Assembly: GCF_018343625.1 (NCBI RefSeq)
Contig: NZ_JAGYPG010000001.1
Coordinates: forward strand, 1,631,391-1,695,390
Length of the DNA: 64,000 nucleotides
Origin: Lederbergia citri
GTDB lineage: Bacteria > Bacillota > Bacilli > Bacillales > Bacillaceae_C
Direction of reading: 5' to 3'
Shown piece after piece: positions 46,442-55,641 of the stretch; positions within the stretch are counted from its first letter, which is position 1, and every line of letters starts with the position of its first letter. The translations under genes were made by a program, and so were the position numbers. The notes beneath the pieces are model-generated. The model had not been told where the DNA came from and did not search any database. It saw nothing but the letters and a program-made list of their open reading frames with translations.

Positions 46442-47434
46442 ATGAAGGCATGGATGAAAACTGGAATCGTAGTCATCATATCAACATTTATGCTTATTTC
46501 TATTACTGCTTGCTCACAAAAGGAAAGTAAAGTAAGAATTGCTGAAGTAACTAGATCAATATTTTATACACCACAGTATGTGGCCATTGAAAAAGGTTTT
46601 TTTAAAGATGAAGGTCTTGATGTTGAACTAACCACTGCCTGGGGCGGAGATAAAACAATGACGACACTGTTGGCAGATGGAGCTGACATCGCACTTGTAG
46701 GGTCAGAGACATCGATCTACGTTTATGCGCAAGGAGCATCTGATCCGGTTATAAACTTTGCTGGATTGACAAAAACGGACGGTACTTTCCTCGTTTCTCG
46801 TGAAAAAATTGACAATTTTGATTGGGATATGCTGAAAGGATCGACATTCTTGGGTCAGCGTAAAGGTGGAATGCCACAAATGGTTGGTGAGTTTGTATTA
46901 AAAAAACATGGCATCGATCCGCATGCGGATTTGGATTTAATCCAGAATATTGAATTTGCGAATATTGCAAGTGCTTTTGGTTCTGGAACAGGCGATTATG
47001 TCCAGCTATTTGAACCGACTGCATCAATTTTTGAAAAAGAAGGAAAAGGACATATTATTGCCTCTTTTGGTGAAGAGTCAGGAGAAGTTCCTTACACATC
47101 ATTTATGGCAAAGGAAAGTTATATCGAAAAAAATAAAGAGATTGTAGAAAAATTTGTTCGTGCTCTCTATAAAGCTCAACAATGGGTCGATGAAAATAGT
47201 TCAAAAGATATCGCTAAAGTCGTACAGCCGTTCTTCGAAGATTCCGATCTTGAAACATTGGAGGTTGTAGTTGAACGCTACAAGAGCCAAGGTTCTTTTG
47301 CGAAAGAAATGAAAATCACAAAAGAAGGTTGGACCAATTTACAAGCGATTATGGAAGAAGCTGGTGAACTACCGGAAAAAGTTGATTATGAAAAGCTAGT
47401 AAATACAGAGATTGTTGATAAAGTAATGAAATAA
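46442..47434 (+). CDS. ytlA: ABC transporter substrate-binding lipoprotein YtlA
   Basis: A 330-residue NMT1/ThiY-like binding protein. Signal MKTGIVVIISTFMLISITAC ends in lipobox ITAC (Cys about 24). The mature domain has RSIFYTPQYVAIEKGFFKDEGLDVELT, the typical start of the SsuA/TauA/ThiY fold. It feeds the YtlC-YtlD importer. Ligand is unknown: sulfonate-, nitrate- and pyrimidine-type ligands all occur in this fold. No TPP riboswitch was seen upstream. ATG 46442 follows AAGGAGGATCG. Confidence 0.9.
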   Translation: MKAWMKTGIVVIISTFMLISITACSQKESKVRIAEVTRSIFYTPQYVAIEKGFFKDEGLDVELTTAWGGDKTMTTLLADGADIALVGSETSIYVYAQGASDPVINFAGLTKTDGTFLVSREKIDNFDWDMLKGSTFLGQRKGGMPQMVGEFVLKKHGIDPHADLDLIQNIEFANIASAFGSGTGDYVQLFEPTASIFEKEGKGHIIASFGEESGEVPYTSFMAKESYIEKNKEIVEKFVRALYKAQQWVDENSSKDIAKVVQPFFEDSDLETLEVVVERYKSQGSFAKEMKITKEGWTNLQAIMEEAGELPEKVDYEKLVNTEIVDKVMK

Positions 47435-47436
47435 AG

Positions 47437-47582
47437 AAATGCGCAAATGCCTTGCTAATCGACGTACAAACTTTAGGGCCTTTGACTGAGATAAAGGAAA
47501 CACGACGAGGGACGAGTCGATGTTGACTTATCGTAGGGAAAAGGACAAAAAGTTTGCTAGTCGATAGGCATTGGAGCTAGAC
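47437..47582 (+). repeat. interspersed repeat, copy D, inside the ytlA-ytlC operon
   Basis: It starts AAATGCGCAAATGCCTTGC and ends GATAGGCATTGGAGCTAGAC. The central motif GACTGAGATAAAGGAAACAC and right end TTATCGTAGGGAAAAGGAC are intact. Matching changes at both ends (AATGCC and GGCATT in place of AGCGCC and GGCGCT) look compensatory. It lies between ytlA's stop and the ytlC ribosome site. Confidence 0.82.
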
Positions 47583-47605
47583 ACTTATAAAGGAGGGCTT
47601 AAGCA

Positions 47606-48379
47606 ATGGGTTTTTTAGAAGTTAAGCAGGTCGCCCACTTTTATTTTACTCCCTCCACTGCTACGAAAGCCTTGGAGGACATTTCCTTCTCCATTGAAGA
47701 AGGTGAATTTATCTCCTTATTAGGACCGAGCGGATGTGGGAAAACGACTATGCTATCCATATTAGCCGGTCTTTTCCCTCCAACAAGCGGCAATGTAACG
47801 ATTGACCATGAATCGCCGGATGCTAACTCCAATTTAATCGGCTATATGCTTCAACAAGATTATTTATTTCCGTGGAAAACAATTGAAGAGAACATATTAT
47901 TGGGACTAAAACTTAATGGTCGGTTAAGTGTAGAAACTCAGGAAGATGCACTACGTTTTCTAAAACAAATTGGGTTAGAAGGTGTTGAGAAACAATTCCC
48001 AAGACAGCTATCTGGAGGAATGAGGCAGCGTGCCGCACTAGCTAGGACAATGGCCGTAAATCCGAAGCTACTTTTATTGGATGAACCTTTTTCCGCCTTA
48101 GACTACCAGACAAAACTAAAACTTGAAGACCTAGTGTTTGAAACACTAAGATCCTATAAAAAAACAGCCGTGCTTGTAACTCATGATATTGGAGAGGCAA
48201 TATCTATGAGTGATCGGATTTTGCTTTTCTCATCTAAGCCAGGGAGGATTCACAAAATATTTGAAGTACCTAAAGAACTTCGTGCTGTTTCTCCATTTAA
48301 AGTCCGTAGCATGGAAGGCTACAATGAAATATTTCAAACTATTTGGAAGGAGTTGGAGAGTCTTGAAGAAAATAACTGA
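47606..48379 (+). CDS. ytlC: ABC transporter ATP-binding protein YtlC
   Basis: A 257-residue ATPase of the SsuB/TauB/nitrate group. Walker A is GPSGCGKTT, the Q-loop is in [11 protein letters not shown], the signature is [15 protein letters not shown], Walker B is [12 protein letters not shown] and the H-loop is VTHDI. It powers YtlD-mediated import. ATG 47606 follows AAAGGAGGGC. Its last 17 bp overlap ytlD. Confidence 0.95.
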   Translation: MGFLEVKQVAHFYFTPSTATKALEDISFSIEEGEFISLLGPSGCGKTTMLSILAGLFPPTSGNVTIDHESPDANSNLIGYMLQQDYLFPWKTIEENILLGLKLNGRLSVETQEDALRFLKQIGLEGVEKQFPRQLSGGMRQRAALARTMAVNPKLLLLDEPFSALDYQTKLKLEDLVFETLRSYKKTAVLVTHDIGEAISMSDRILLFSSKPGRIHKIFEVPKELRAVSPFKVRSMEGYNEIFQTIWKELESLEENN

Positions 48380-49175
48380 TCCACATCTCCTTCATGCAAA
48401 GTATAGACAAAAACTGGCCTTAGAAAAAAAATGGGTGTTATTTTACCAGTTATTAATCTTCATTTTCTTTTTTGCCTTCTGGGAAATGGCGAGCAGACTC
48501 CATTGGGTAGATCCTCTCATCTTTAGTTACCCTTCGAAAGTGGCAAATCTGTTTATCGAAAAAGTGGCCGATTCATCTTTATTTACTCATCTTAGTGTTA
48601 CTGTATTCGAAACATTGTTAGGATTTATTGTAGGGACAGTCCTTGGCACTATTCTTGCTGCAATTCTTTGGTGGTCCCCATTTTTATCAAAAATACTCGA
48701 TCCCTATCTCGTCATTTTTAATGCGATGCCTAAAGTGGCACTTGGCCCAATCTTAATCGTAGGGCTCGGACCGGGTTTTACATCCATCATCGCGATGGGA
48801 GCGATTATTTCAGTCATCATCACAACCATCGTCGTCTATACTTCTTTTCGCGAGGTGGATGGCAACTACTTAAAGGTTTTAAGAACGTTCGGTGCCTCAA
48901 GAAGGCAAATCTTTCAAGAAGCAATTTTACCAGCATCTTTTCCGACCATTATTTCTACTTTAAAAGTAAATGTTGGCTTATCTTGGGTAGGTGTCATCGT
49001 TGGAGAATTCCTAGTTTCCAAAAAAGGACTTGGATATATGATTATATATGGTTTCCAAGTGTTTAACTTCACACTTGTGATGCTTTCCCTTCTACTCATC
49101 GCTATTGTAGCCACGATCATGTATAAAGTTGTAGAGTGGCTGGAAAAAAAGCTGATAAAAGACGCCGGAGAATAA
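48363..49175 (+). CDS. ytlD: ABC transporter permease YtlD
   Basis: A 270-residue SsuC/TauC-type permease with six membrane segments; the EAA loop is [22 protein letters not shown]. It completes the YtlA-C-D importer. The frame is open far into ytlC, but the likely start is TTG 48363, which overlaps the ytlC end by 17 bp with AAGGAG/GGAGAG nearby; coupling to ytlC is probable. Confidence 0.88.
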   Translation: MKKITDPHLLHAKYRQKLALEKKWVLFYQLLIFIFFFAFWEMASRLHWVDPLIFSYPSKVANLFIEKVADSSLFTHLSVTVFETLLGFIVGTVLGTILAAILWWSPFLSKILDPYLVIFNAMPKVALGPILIVGLGPGFTSIIAMGAIISVIITTIVVYTSFREVDGNYLKVLRTFGASRRQIFQEAILPASFPTIISTLKVNVGLSWVGVIVGEFLVSKKGLGYMIIYGFQVFNFTLVMLSLLLIAIVATIMYKVVEWLEKKLIKDAGE

Positions 49176-49185
49176 TGTGGCTGTC

Positions 49186-49671
49186 TCAAATGAGGCAGTC
49201 TCCATATTTCTCTATTATTTTGCCAATGGCAAGTGAAACAACCTTGTCTTTCATAATAAAACTATATTCCGGATTCATTAACTCTTCTACGAGATTCCCT
49301 CCTTTTAAGACAGGCCCATTCGTTTCCATAAAATGATCCCTTTTTTCCAAAGTGCGAATTTCAGCATAAAAAACTGCTTTTACAAAAGGAATGTTTTGTT
49401 TATCTTCTACGTAATACTCACCTATGTAGTCCAACGATTCTGCAACGCCGCCAGTTTCTTCATTTACTTCCCTTTTAGCCGCTTCTTCGATACTTTCCCC
49501 TGATTCCACTTTACCTCCTGGAAATTCCAGACCTCGAATAGGGTGTTCAGTTAGCAGCCATTCCCCTTTATAGCGAGATAGAACTAATACGTGGCGTACT
49601 TCAAGCGGGAATGCATTTTTTTCAAAAGAAAAAACGACTTTATTTCCATTTGTATCGAAAAATTCTAACAC
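49186..49671 (-). CDS. ytkD: NUDIX nucleoside triphosphatase YtkD
   Basis: A 161-residue NUDIX enzyme; the box is FPGGKVESGESIEEAAKREV followed by NEETGG. B. subtilis YtkD is an 8-oxo-dGTP-sanitising enzyme also involved in RNA metabolism. The C-terminal FIMKDKVVSLAIG matches the orthologue. The frame opens with GTG 49680 overlapping GAGGAG; GTG 49671 is 8 nt from AGGAG and matches the orthologue start. It converges with ytlD at 10 bp. Confidence 0.92.
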   Translation of the reverse strand: MLEFFDTNGNKVVFSFEKNAFPLEVRHVLVLSRYKGEWLLTEHPIRGLEFPGGKVESGESIEEAAKREVNEETGGVAESLDYIGEYYVEDKQNIPFVKAVFYAEIRTLEKRDHFMETNGPVLKGGNLVEELMNPEYSFIMKDKVVSLAIGKIIEKYGDCLI

Positions 49672-49737
49672 AAATATCACTCCTCTTTCTCACTATATGA
49701 TAATGTAGTTATGGAGAAAAGAGGAGTGCATTATTAA

Positions 49738-50064
49738 TCATTCACTTGTAAAATTGTTTAAAATGTCCATACTTTCTATATGGTTTCTAGCTTCTTCATC
49801 ACCAAGTTGATGAATCATTTCATAAACTTTTATCAAATTTTCATCGTGAATATCGTTGGTTGAATCGTTATGATATTCTACAAATGGTACGTGAGTCCGT
49901 AAAAAATCGTCTACACTATTCTCTTGATTAAAATCAAATAATTGTCTTAATCGAGTAATTTCATCATCAGTTGCTTGTATCATAAATTCCCAAGGTGAGG
50001 CATTCGGAACCGTCATTATTTCTCCTGCACCTACTGATATATAATAGGTCTTTTTATTTTCCAA
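49738..50064 (-). CDS. conserved acidic protein, unknown function
   Basis: A 108-residue acidic protein starting at TTG 50064, with AGGAGGT at 8-nt spacing. The N-terminus KKTYYISVGAGEIM is followed by a helical, Asp/Glu-rich remainder with DDEITRLRQLFDFNQEN. It has been loosely labelled hydrolase-like in related genomes as I recall, but no catalytic motif is visible. It lies 66 bp upstream of ytkD, same strand. Confidence 0.75.
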   Translation of the reverse strand: MENKKTYYISVGAGEIMTVPNASPWEFMIQATDDEITRLRQLFDFNQENSVDDFLRTHVPFVEYHNDSTNDIHDENLIKVYEMIHQLGDEEARNHIESMDILNNFTSE

Positions 50065-50249
50065 GGTAAGTACCTCCTAATTGACTGAAAATACTATGCA
50101 TATTTTGCCGCACAGCTACTAATTTTATTCTTAACAAGGATTCTCGAAGTTTTTTCGATTGTATCTATCAAATTTCGGGTATAGAAAATTATGGGTTGCT
50201 AGAAACTCTCATATATGGGATGATATTTTATGGTAAAGAGGTGACATGA

Positions 50250-50495
50250 ATGAGATTGGTGGACGAACTATTCGCCATGTATCGTAATAAAATTACAGAT
50301 GATGAAGAAGATTTAGACATGATTACATTTGCAGTTTTAGAACATTATAACCGCAATGAATTGATGGAGATTGTAAAAGACATGGATGAGCATGAACTCC
50401 AATATTTCATCCGTTTGTACTTGCTGGAAACACTTAAAGGGAAATTTGCCCAATTAGATGGAACTCATTATACAAACTCCAGACATCTACACTGA
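50250..50495 (+). CDS. DUF6154-like small protein
   Basis: An 81-residue acidic protein, starting MRLVDELFAMYRNKIT with a DDEEDLDMITF segment and ELQYFIRLYLLETLKGKFAQ near the end. The pattern resembles the DUF6154 family of Bacillus. Function is unknown. ATG 50250 follows AGAGGTGACATGA. A clear terminator follows. Confidence 0.8.
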   Translation: MRLVDELFAMYRNKITDDEEDLDMITFAVLEHYNRNELMEIVKDMDEHELQYFIRLYLLETLKGKFAQLDGTHYTNSRHLH

Positions 50496-50519
50496 TAGGA
50501 TACATAAAAAATTCCTGAA

Positions 50520-50548
50520 AAAAACTTGGCTATTGTGCCAAGTTTTTT
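50520..50548 (+). terminator. terminator of the DUF6154-like gene
   Basis: Perfect stem AAAAACTTGGC / GCCAAGTTTTT with a 6-nt loop, followed by TTC. Confidence 0.88.
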
Positions 50549-50608
50549 TCTTATTTATGAAATTATAAATTTGAAACGCGTTGGATAACTTTATAAAGAT
50601 GAGTTTAC

Positions 50609-50753
50609 GTCTAGCTCCAGCGCCCATCGACTAGCAAACTTCTTGTCCTTTTCCCTACGATAAGTCAACATCGACTCGTTCCTCGTCGTGTTTCCTTTAT
50701 CTCAGTCAAAGGCACTAAGTTTGTACGTCGATAAACATGCGCTTCCGCTTTTG
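50609..50753 (-). repeat. interspersed repeat, copy E
   Basis: On the minus strand it starts AAAAGCGGAAGCGCATGTTT and ends GTCGATGGGCGCTGGAGCTAGAC. It is nearly identical to copy D over GACTGAGATAAAGGAAACAC through TTATCGTAGGGAAAAGGAC. It ends 3 bp from the dps stop codon. Confidence 0.82.
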
Positions 50754-50756
50754 TTA

Positions 50757-51200
50757 TTATCCAAGATATGCTTTTAACATCCAGTTATGCTTTTCTAGAC
50801 TTTGTTGCATCGCGATTAACATATCACTAGTTGGGTCGTCTCCCATATTGTCTGCTACTTCAATTCCCTCTTTTAATTCAGTAATCAAAACAGAAAAATC
50901 ATCGACAAGAGATTGAATCATTTGATTTGCATCTTCAATGCCCTCAGCCTCTCCAATACTGGACAACTCAAGTGCCTCTTTTAATGTAGCAATGGGGCTT
51001 CCATCAAGTGCAAGGATTCTTTCGGCAAGTTCATCGATATTAGCATCCGCTTCATTATACAATTCCTCCAATTTTGCATGGAGAGAAAAGAAATTAGGTC
51101 CTTTAATATACCAATGATAATTATGTAGCTTCATGTAGAGAACGGTCCAATTTGCTACTTGCTTATTGACTATTTGAACCATCTTAGTTGTATCTGACAT
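50757..51200 (-). CDS. dps: Dps-family ferritin-like DNA-protection protein
   Basis: A 147-residue Dps protein. The intersubunit ferroxidase residues are visible in [20 protein letters not shown] and [16 protein letters not shown] (His, Asp, Glu). It stores iron and protects DNA from peroxide as a dodecamer. ATG 51209 lies only two nt from AGGAGG; ATG 51200 is used with 10-nt spacing. Stop is 3 bp from repeat copy E. Confidence 0.93.
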   Translation of the reverse strand: MSDTTKMVQIVNKQVANWTVLYMKLHNYHWYIKGPNFFSLHAKLEELYNEADANIDELAERILALDGSPIATLKEALELSSIGEAEGIEDANQMIQSLVDDFSVLITELKEGIEVADNMGDDPTSDMLIAMQQSLEKHNWMLKAYLG

Positions 51201-51318
51201 TTTTATCATTCCTCCTATCGTTACTTTACCCTGCGTGTCCTTTTTCCAAACAATTGTATTTTCTCCTTACTCATTCAAAATATGTTAAAATCACACTATA
51301 TCCTTCACGAAAGAAGCG

Positions 51319-51546
51319 ATGATGTTGAAAAACATATTTATCATGATTATTCGATTTTATCAAAAGGTTATATCGCCATTAAAACCACCAACTTGCAGAT
51401 TTTATCCAACCTGTTCACAATATGGGATTGAAGCGATTCAGCGTTTTGGTGCATTGCGCGGTGGGTTCCTGACTATAAAAAGAATCTTAAAATGCCACCC
51501 TTTCCATCCTGGAGGCATCGATCCAGTCCCTGAAAAAAAGCACTAA
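51319..51546 (+). CDS. yidD: membrane protein insertion efficiency factor YidD
   Basis: A 75-residue YidD-family protein, B. subtilis YtjA in size. An N-terminal amphipathic or hydrophobic helix ([15 protein letters not shown]) is followed by the conserved [15 protein letters not shown] and [13 protein letters not shown]. It assists the YidC/Sec membrane insertion. Two adjacent ATGs (51319, 51322) follow only a weak AAAGAAG. Confidence 0.93.
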   Translation: MMLKNIFIMIIRFYQKVISPLKPPTCRFYPTCSQYGIEAIQRFGALRGGFLTIKRILKCHPFHPGGIDPVPEKKH

Positions 51547-51658
51547 TATTTTGCCAGGATTGGAATGTTGTTGCTGCTTAACGTTTCTTTTCCTCTCATA
51601 ACAACCATCACTTAGCCAAAAATATTGTTGTATCCTATTCTGAAAAGGAGTGATACAG

Positions 51659-51811
51659 TTGGCTGATGATGTATTATGTGAAGTAGAAAACTGTCAATAT
51701 TGGGCAAAAGGCAACCGTTGCTCAGCGGATCAAATTTATGTAGTAAGCCACACAGGAAAAAAAGCAGAGACTGAGCGTGAAACGGACTGCCAAACGTTTA
51801 AACATAAATGA
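51659..51811 (+). CDS. DUF1540 small cysteine-rich protein
   Basis: A 50-residue protein starting at TTG 51659, with AAAAGGAG at 8-nt spacing. Four cysteines are arranged as in DUF1540 (VLCEVENCQYW, NRCSADQIYV, ETDCQTFKHK), suggesting a metal-binding or disulfide mini-domain. DUF1540 proteins are common in spore formers; function is unknown. Six bp later repeat copy F begins. Confidence 0.88.
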   Translation: MADDVLCEVENCQYWAKGNRCSADQIYVVSHTGKKAETERETDCQTFKHK

Positions 51812-51816
51812 TAGGG

Positions 51817-52056
51817 AAAAGTGCAAGCGCCTTGTTCATCGACGTACAGGCCTACAGGATGTGGGTCCGTCGCCATCGCAACAGGGTGGCGGTTCTAGTC
51901 GACGTTCCTCTTCGGCCTTCGACTGAGATAAAGGAAACACGATGAGCTACGAAAAGCGGAAGGCGCCTGCAGCTGGACCTATAAGGTGAATCGATGTTGA
52001 CTTACGCAAAAGAGAAGGACAAGAAGTTTGCTACTCGATAGGCGCTGGAGCTGGAC
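51817..52056 (+). repeat. interspersed repeat, copy F
   Basis: It starts AAAAGTGCAAGCGCCTTG and ends GATAGGCGCTGGAGCTGGAC. It has the left palindrome module (CTACAGGATGTGGGTCC), the motif GACTGAGATAAAGGAAACAC, an internal GGAAGGCGCCTGCAGCTGGAC that looks like a second element end, and the right end. No reading frame is present. Confidence 0.82.
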
Positions 52057-52127
52057 AGCGACAGTCTTTGTTCAAAGAATACCAATTTAAAACAAATTAT
52101 ACTTTCTTTTACGATACAAAAACTAAA

Positions 52128-52160
52128 GAAGGGAAGGCGAGTGTTATACTCCCTTCCCTT
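52128..52160 (-). terminator. men operon terminator, built on the last codons of menC
   Basis: Minus strand AAGGGAAGGG / CCTTCCCTTC stem with T-rich tail CTTTAGTTTTTG. The 5' arm is the final coding sequence of menC. Confidence 0.78.
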
Positions 52161-53265
52161 TTACATATTCTTCATAAGAAATCGTAACTTCTTTTAATCT
52201 TTTACGATTGATCGAAAATCCAATTCCAGCTCCCGTTGGCACTGAAATCATTCCATTATTCACTTCAACAAAAGGTTCAATGATATCTTTTTCCCAATAA
52301 TGTTGAGAAGATACAATATCACCCGGTATTGTAAAACCTTCTAGCGTAGCAAGGGCGAGATTATGGGCTCGTGAGACTCCAAATTCAATCATTCCTCCAC
52401 ACCATACTTTGATATGATGTTCAACGCATAAATCGTGGATACGTTTAGCATTTTCCAACCCGCCGACTCGCCCCATTTTAATATTTATGATTTGGCAGCT
52501 GCCTAGCTTGATAGCACTATACGCATCGTGAAAACTAGTTATACTCTCATCCAAACAAATGGGAGTCGAGATATGCTTTTGCAATGTGGCGTGATCCACC
52601 ATATCTGTTACGGAAAGAGGCTGTTCAATCATCATTAATTGGAAGTCATCTAACGCCTTCAACTGCTCTATATCATCCAGTGTATAAGCCGAATTCGCAT
52701 CAGCCATTAGTGGAAGATTGGGATATTCCTTTCTAACTGCTTTCAAAAAATCAATGTCGTTACCAGGACTTATCTTTACTTTTATTCTTTGATAGCCCTC
52801 TTCTTGAAATTTTTCAATTTGTTTTATTGCTGCTTCTGCATTTTGTGTTGCGACAACAGCACCAGTAGGAACTTCCTTTCGACTGCCTCCAAGTAATTTA
52901 GAAAGTGGCTCAGCTTGCTTTTTTGCGTATAAGTCCCAAATAGCCGTCTCAATCCCAGACTTAGCCATTTCATTCCTTCGTATTGAATCAAATAGGCTAG
53001 AAACTTCATTTGGATGATTGATTTCTTGATTAAACAGTCCAGGAATTAAATAATCGTTTAAAATATGCCATTCAGTTTTTGTGGTTTCCTCTGTGTACCA
53101 TGGAGATGAAAAAGCTACCGCTTCACCAAATCCGGAAACACCATCCCGGTCGATCACCTCGATGATGATTGATTGCCTATTTCCTAAGGTCCCAAGATGG
53201 GTAGTGAATGGCTTTTTTAAAGGCATTTCTATAATTGATAAACGGACACGCTCTATATGTAACAT
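52144..53265 (-). CDS. menC: o-succinylbenzoate synthase
   Basis: A 373-residue enolase-superfamily enzyme that dehydrates SHCHC to o-succinylbenzoate. The catalytic lysine pair is in YQRIKVKISPG (about 164-166). Metal ligands are in LMADANSAY, MIEQPL and CLDESI; the second base Lys is in IINIKMGRVGG. This is the MenC/NAAAR type common in Firmicutes, so racemase side activity is possible. ATG 53265 abuts the menE stop (TAAATG). Confidence 0.95.
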   Translation of the reverse strand: MLHIERVRLSIIEMPLKKPFTTHLGTLGNRQSIIIEVIDRDGVSGFGEAVAFSSPWYTEETTKTEWHILNDYLIPGLFNQEINHPNEVSSLFDSIRRNEMAKSGIETAIWDLYAKKQAEPLSKLLGGSRKEVPTGAVVATQNAEAAIKQIEKFQEEGYQRIKVKISPGNDIDFLKAVRKEYPNLPLMADANSAYTLDDIEQLKALDDFQLMMIEQPLSVTDMVDHATLQKHISTPICLDESITSFHDAYSAIKLGSCQIINIKMGRVGGLENAKRIHDLCVEHHIKVWCGGMIEFGVSRAHNLALATLEGFTIPGDIVSSQHYWEKDIIEPFVEVNNGMISVPTGAGIGFSINRKRLKEVTISYEEYVKGKGV

Positions 53266-54735
53266 TTATTTTATTCCCTCGATTAAAAGTCGTAATTTTT
53301 CACGTACTAATTTATTCGCGGCATTCCGTGGCAATTCCTTTACTTGTATGAATCGCTTCGGAATTTTATAAGAAGCCAATCTCTCTCGGCAAAATTGGAG
53401 CAGTTCTTCTTCCGAAAAAGCCTTCCCTACAATAAAAGCATACGCCACTTGTCCCCATGTCGGATCACTAATTCCCACAACTCCAGCTTCATCAATCGCC
53501 TCATGAGCTATCAGCACAGCTTCGATTTCAGCAGGATACACATTTTCTCCACCTGATATGATTAAATCAGAGCGGCGATCTTGCACATATAAAAATCCAT
53601 CTTCATCTAAATATCCAAGATCTCCTGTTAGAAACCAACCATCTTGTAAAAAATGCTTCTGATTTAAGTACCCCGGTGTAATATTCGGTCCTTTTAGTGC
53701 AATTTCTCCAGTTTCTCGAGCGTCCGCTGCTTTACCATCGGTCCTCACGATTTTTATTTGTGCTGGAAATAATGGTTTCCCCGCTGATCCAAGCTTTGCG
53801 AAACTATCCTCAGGTGATAACGTAACGATTTGGGAAGCCGTTTCCGTCATCCCATACGTTTGAAAAACAGGGATATTCTTAGCTGCACATTTTTCTAACA
53901 GTGGCAGTGGCGCTGGACCTCCTCCAAGCAACATGCACCGGAAATTTTCATGATAAATTTCATTTTGTAAATCCGTCAGCATTCGATTTAACGTGGCAGT
54001 GACGACAGACATAATCGTTACTTTTCCACTTTGCAAAAACAAATTAGCTTGCTTTTCATTGAAATCTTCCATTAGGAATACTGGAATTCCATATATGACA
54101 CTTCTCATAAGAATAGAAAGACCGCTAATATGAAAAATAGGTACTGCACAGAGCCATGCATCATTTTCTTGCAGCCCAAGATTTAATGATGAGCCAGTAG
54201 CACTCCACCAATGATTTCCATATGTTTGTCGAACCCCTTTCGGTTTACCGGTAGTTCCCGAAGTGTACATAATGGAACAAGTTTCATCAAGATCAAAGTC
54301 CGAACGAACATTACCTAACTTCTTTTGAGAAGAGGTCATGATATTTTCAATTGAATAAGCATTTAGATCAATAGAAAGATACTCAAGATCTTTTACAGTT
54401 GTATAAAAGTCTTGATCATATAATAAAACCGATGAACCACTATCTTTAATCTGATAGCTTAATTCAGATGCTGTTAGACGACTATTAAGAAATACAATTT
54501 CAGCTCCTATCGATTGAAGAGCGTGAATCAAAAATACAGTCGTTTGCCTATTTTTGACAAGGATAGCGACCCTTGACTGACGAGACACGGAATATCCACT
54601 TATTTTCGTTGCCAGCTCATGAACAATATCTTTCATTTCGCGAAAAGTCCAGGTTTGATCATTAAAGACCAGCGCCGTCCGTTCCGGTGTCAGATAGGCT
54701 CTTTGCAGAAGCCAATTTGGAATCATTTCTCCCAT
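53266..54735 (-). CDS. menE: o-succinylbenzoate-CoA ligase
   Basis: A 489-residue acyl-adenylate-forming enzyme that activates o-succinylbenzoate to its CoA ester. The P-loop is SIMYTSGTTGKPKGV, motif A5 is YGMTETASQ and A7/A8 are LTGDLGYLDEDGFLYVQDRRSD; the C-terminal Lys is in LPRNAANKLVR. ATG 54735 follows AGGAGG; the longer upstream frame is discounted. A hairpin lies between it and menB. Confidence 0.95.
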   Translation of the reverse strand: MGEMIPNWLLQRAYLTPERTALVFNDQTWTFREMKDIVHELATKISGYSVSRQSRVAILVKNRQTTVFLIHALQSIGAEIVFLNSRLTASELSYQIKDSGSSVLLYDQDFYTTVKDLEYLSIDLNAYSIENIMTSSQKKLGNVRSDFDLDETCSIMYTSGTTGKPKGVRQTYGNHWWSATGSSLNLGLQENDAWLCAVPIFHISGLSILMRSVIYGIPVFLMEDFNEKQANLFLQSGKVTIMSVVTATLNRMLTDLQNEIYHENFRCMLLGGGPAPLPLLEKCAAKNIPVFQTYGMTETASQIVTLSPEDSFAKLGSAGKPLFPAQIKIVRTDGKAADARETGEIALKGPNITPGYLNQKHFLQDGWFLTGDLGYLDEDGFLYVQDRRSDLIISGGENVYPAEIEAVLIAHEAIDEAGVVGISDPTWGQVAYAFIVGKAFSEEELLQFCRERLASYKIPKRFIQVKELPRNAANKLVREKLRLLIEGIK

Positions 54736-54765
54736 AATGTGGGGGCCTCCTAAAAATAAAATAAG

Positions 54766-54792
54766 AGCCTGAATGGGAATTTCCATCAGGCT
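54766..54792 (-). terminator. hairpin between menB and menE
   Basis: Minus strand AGCCTGAtGG / CCaTTCAGGCT stem, followed by CTTATTTTATTTTT. It may attenuate menE-menC or stabilise the upstream mRNA end. Confidence 0.7.
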
Positions 54793-54806
54793 TAAAATTT
54801 AGCGTA

Positions 54807-55625
54807 TTAAGGGAATCTCGGAAATTGCCCAAAGTCCGGCTTGCGCTTTTCTTTAAATGCATCGCGTCCTTCTTTCGCTTCATCCGTCGTATAATAGAGA
54901 AGTGTTGCATCGCCTGCTAATTGTTGAAGGCCCGCAAGACCATCGGTATCAGCATTAAAAGCTGCCTTTAAGAAACGTAATGCAGTTGGGCTCTTTTCAA
55001 GCATTTCTTCACACCATTTTACTGTTTCTTCTTCTAATTGTTCAAGAGGAACCACAGTGTTGACTAGCCCCATATCAAGAGCTTCCTGTGCATTATATTG
55101 ACGGCATAAGAACCAAATTTCTTTCGCTTTTTTATGGCCTACAATACGAGCCAAATAACCGGAACCATATCCAGCATCGAAGCTTCCTACTTTTGGTCCT
55201 GTTTGTCCGAATATCGCATTATCAGCAGCAATTGTTAAATCACAGACAACATGAAGAACATGTCCTCCTCCGATTGCGTACCCTGCAACCATGGCTACTA
55301 CTGGTTTCGGAATCACTCTAATAAGTCTTTGCAAGTCGAGGACGTTTAAACGTGGAATATTATCCTCTCCAACATATCCACCATGACCGCGGACCTTTTG
55401 ATCTCCACCCGAGCAGAATGCTTTTCCGCCCGTACCTGTTAAAACAATGACACCAACATTTTCATCATCACGTGCATATGCAAATGCGTCGATCAATTCC
55501 ATAACCGTTTTTGGTCTAAATGCATTATGTACTTCTGGTCGATTAATTGAAATTTTAGCGATCCCATTATATGTTTCATATAAAATATCTTCGTATTCTC
55601 TTTCCTTTGTCCAATTAAATCCCAT
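54807..55625 (-). CDS. menB: 1,4-dihydroxy-2-naphthoyl-CoA synthase
   Basis: A 272-residue crotonase-fold enzyme that closes the naphthoate ring. Signatures: [48 protein letters not shown] and the active-site [17 protein letters not shown]. Length matches B. subtilis MenB. AAAGGAGG precedes ATG 55625. It lies 16 bp after menH. Confidence 0.97.
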   Translation of the reverse strand: MGFNWTKEREYEDILYETYNGIAKISINRPEVHNAFRPKTVMELIDAFAYARDDENVGVIVLTGTGGKAFCSGGDQKVRGHGGYVGEDNIPRLNVLDLQRLIRVIPKPVVAMVAGYAIGGGHVLHVVCDLTIAADNAIFGQTGPKVGSFDAGYGSGYLARIVGHKKAKEIWFLCRQYNAQEALDMGLVNTVVPLEQLEEETVKWCEEMLEKSPTALRFLKAAFNADTDGLAGLQQLAGDATLLYYTTDEAKEGRDAFKEKRKPDFGQFPRFP

Positions 55626-55641
55626 TTTTCATTTCCTCCTT

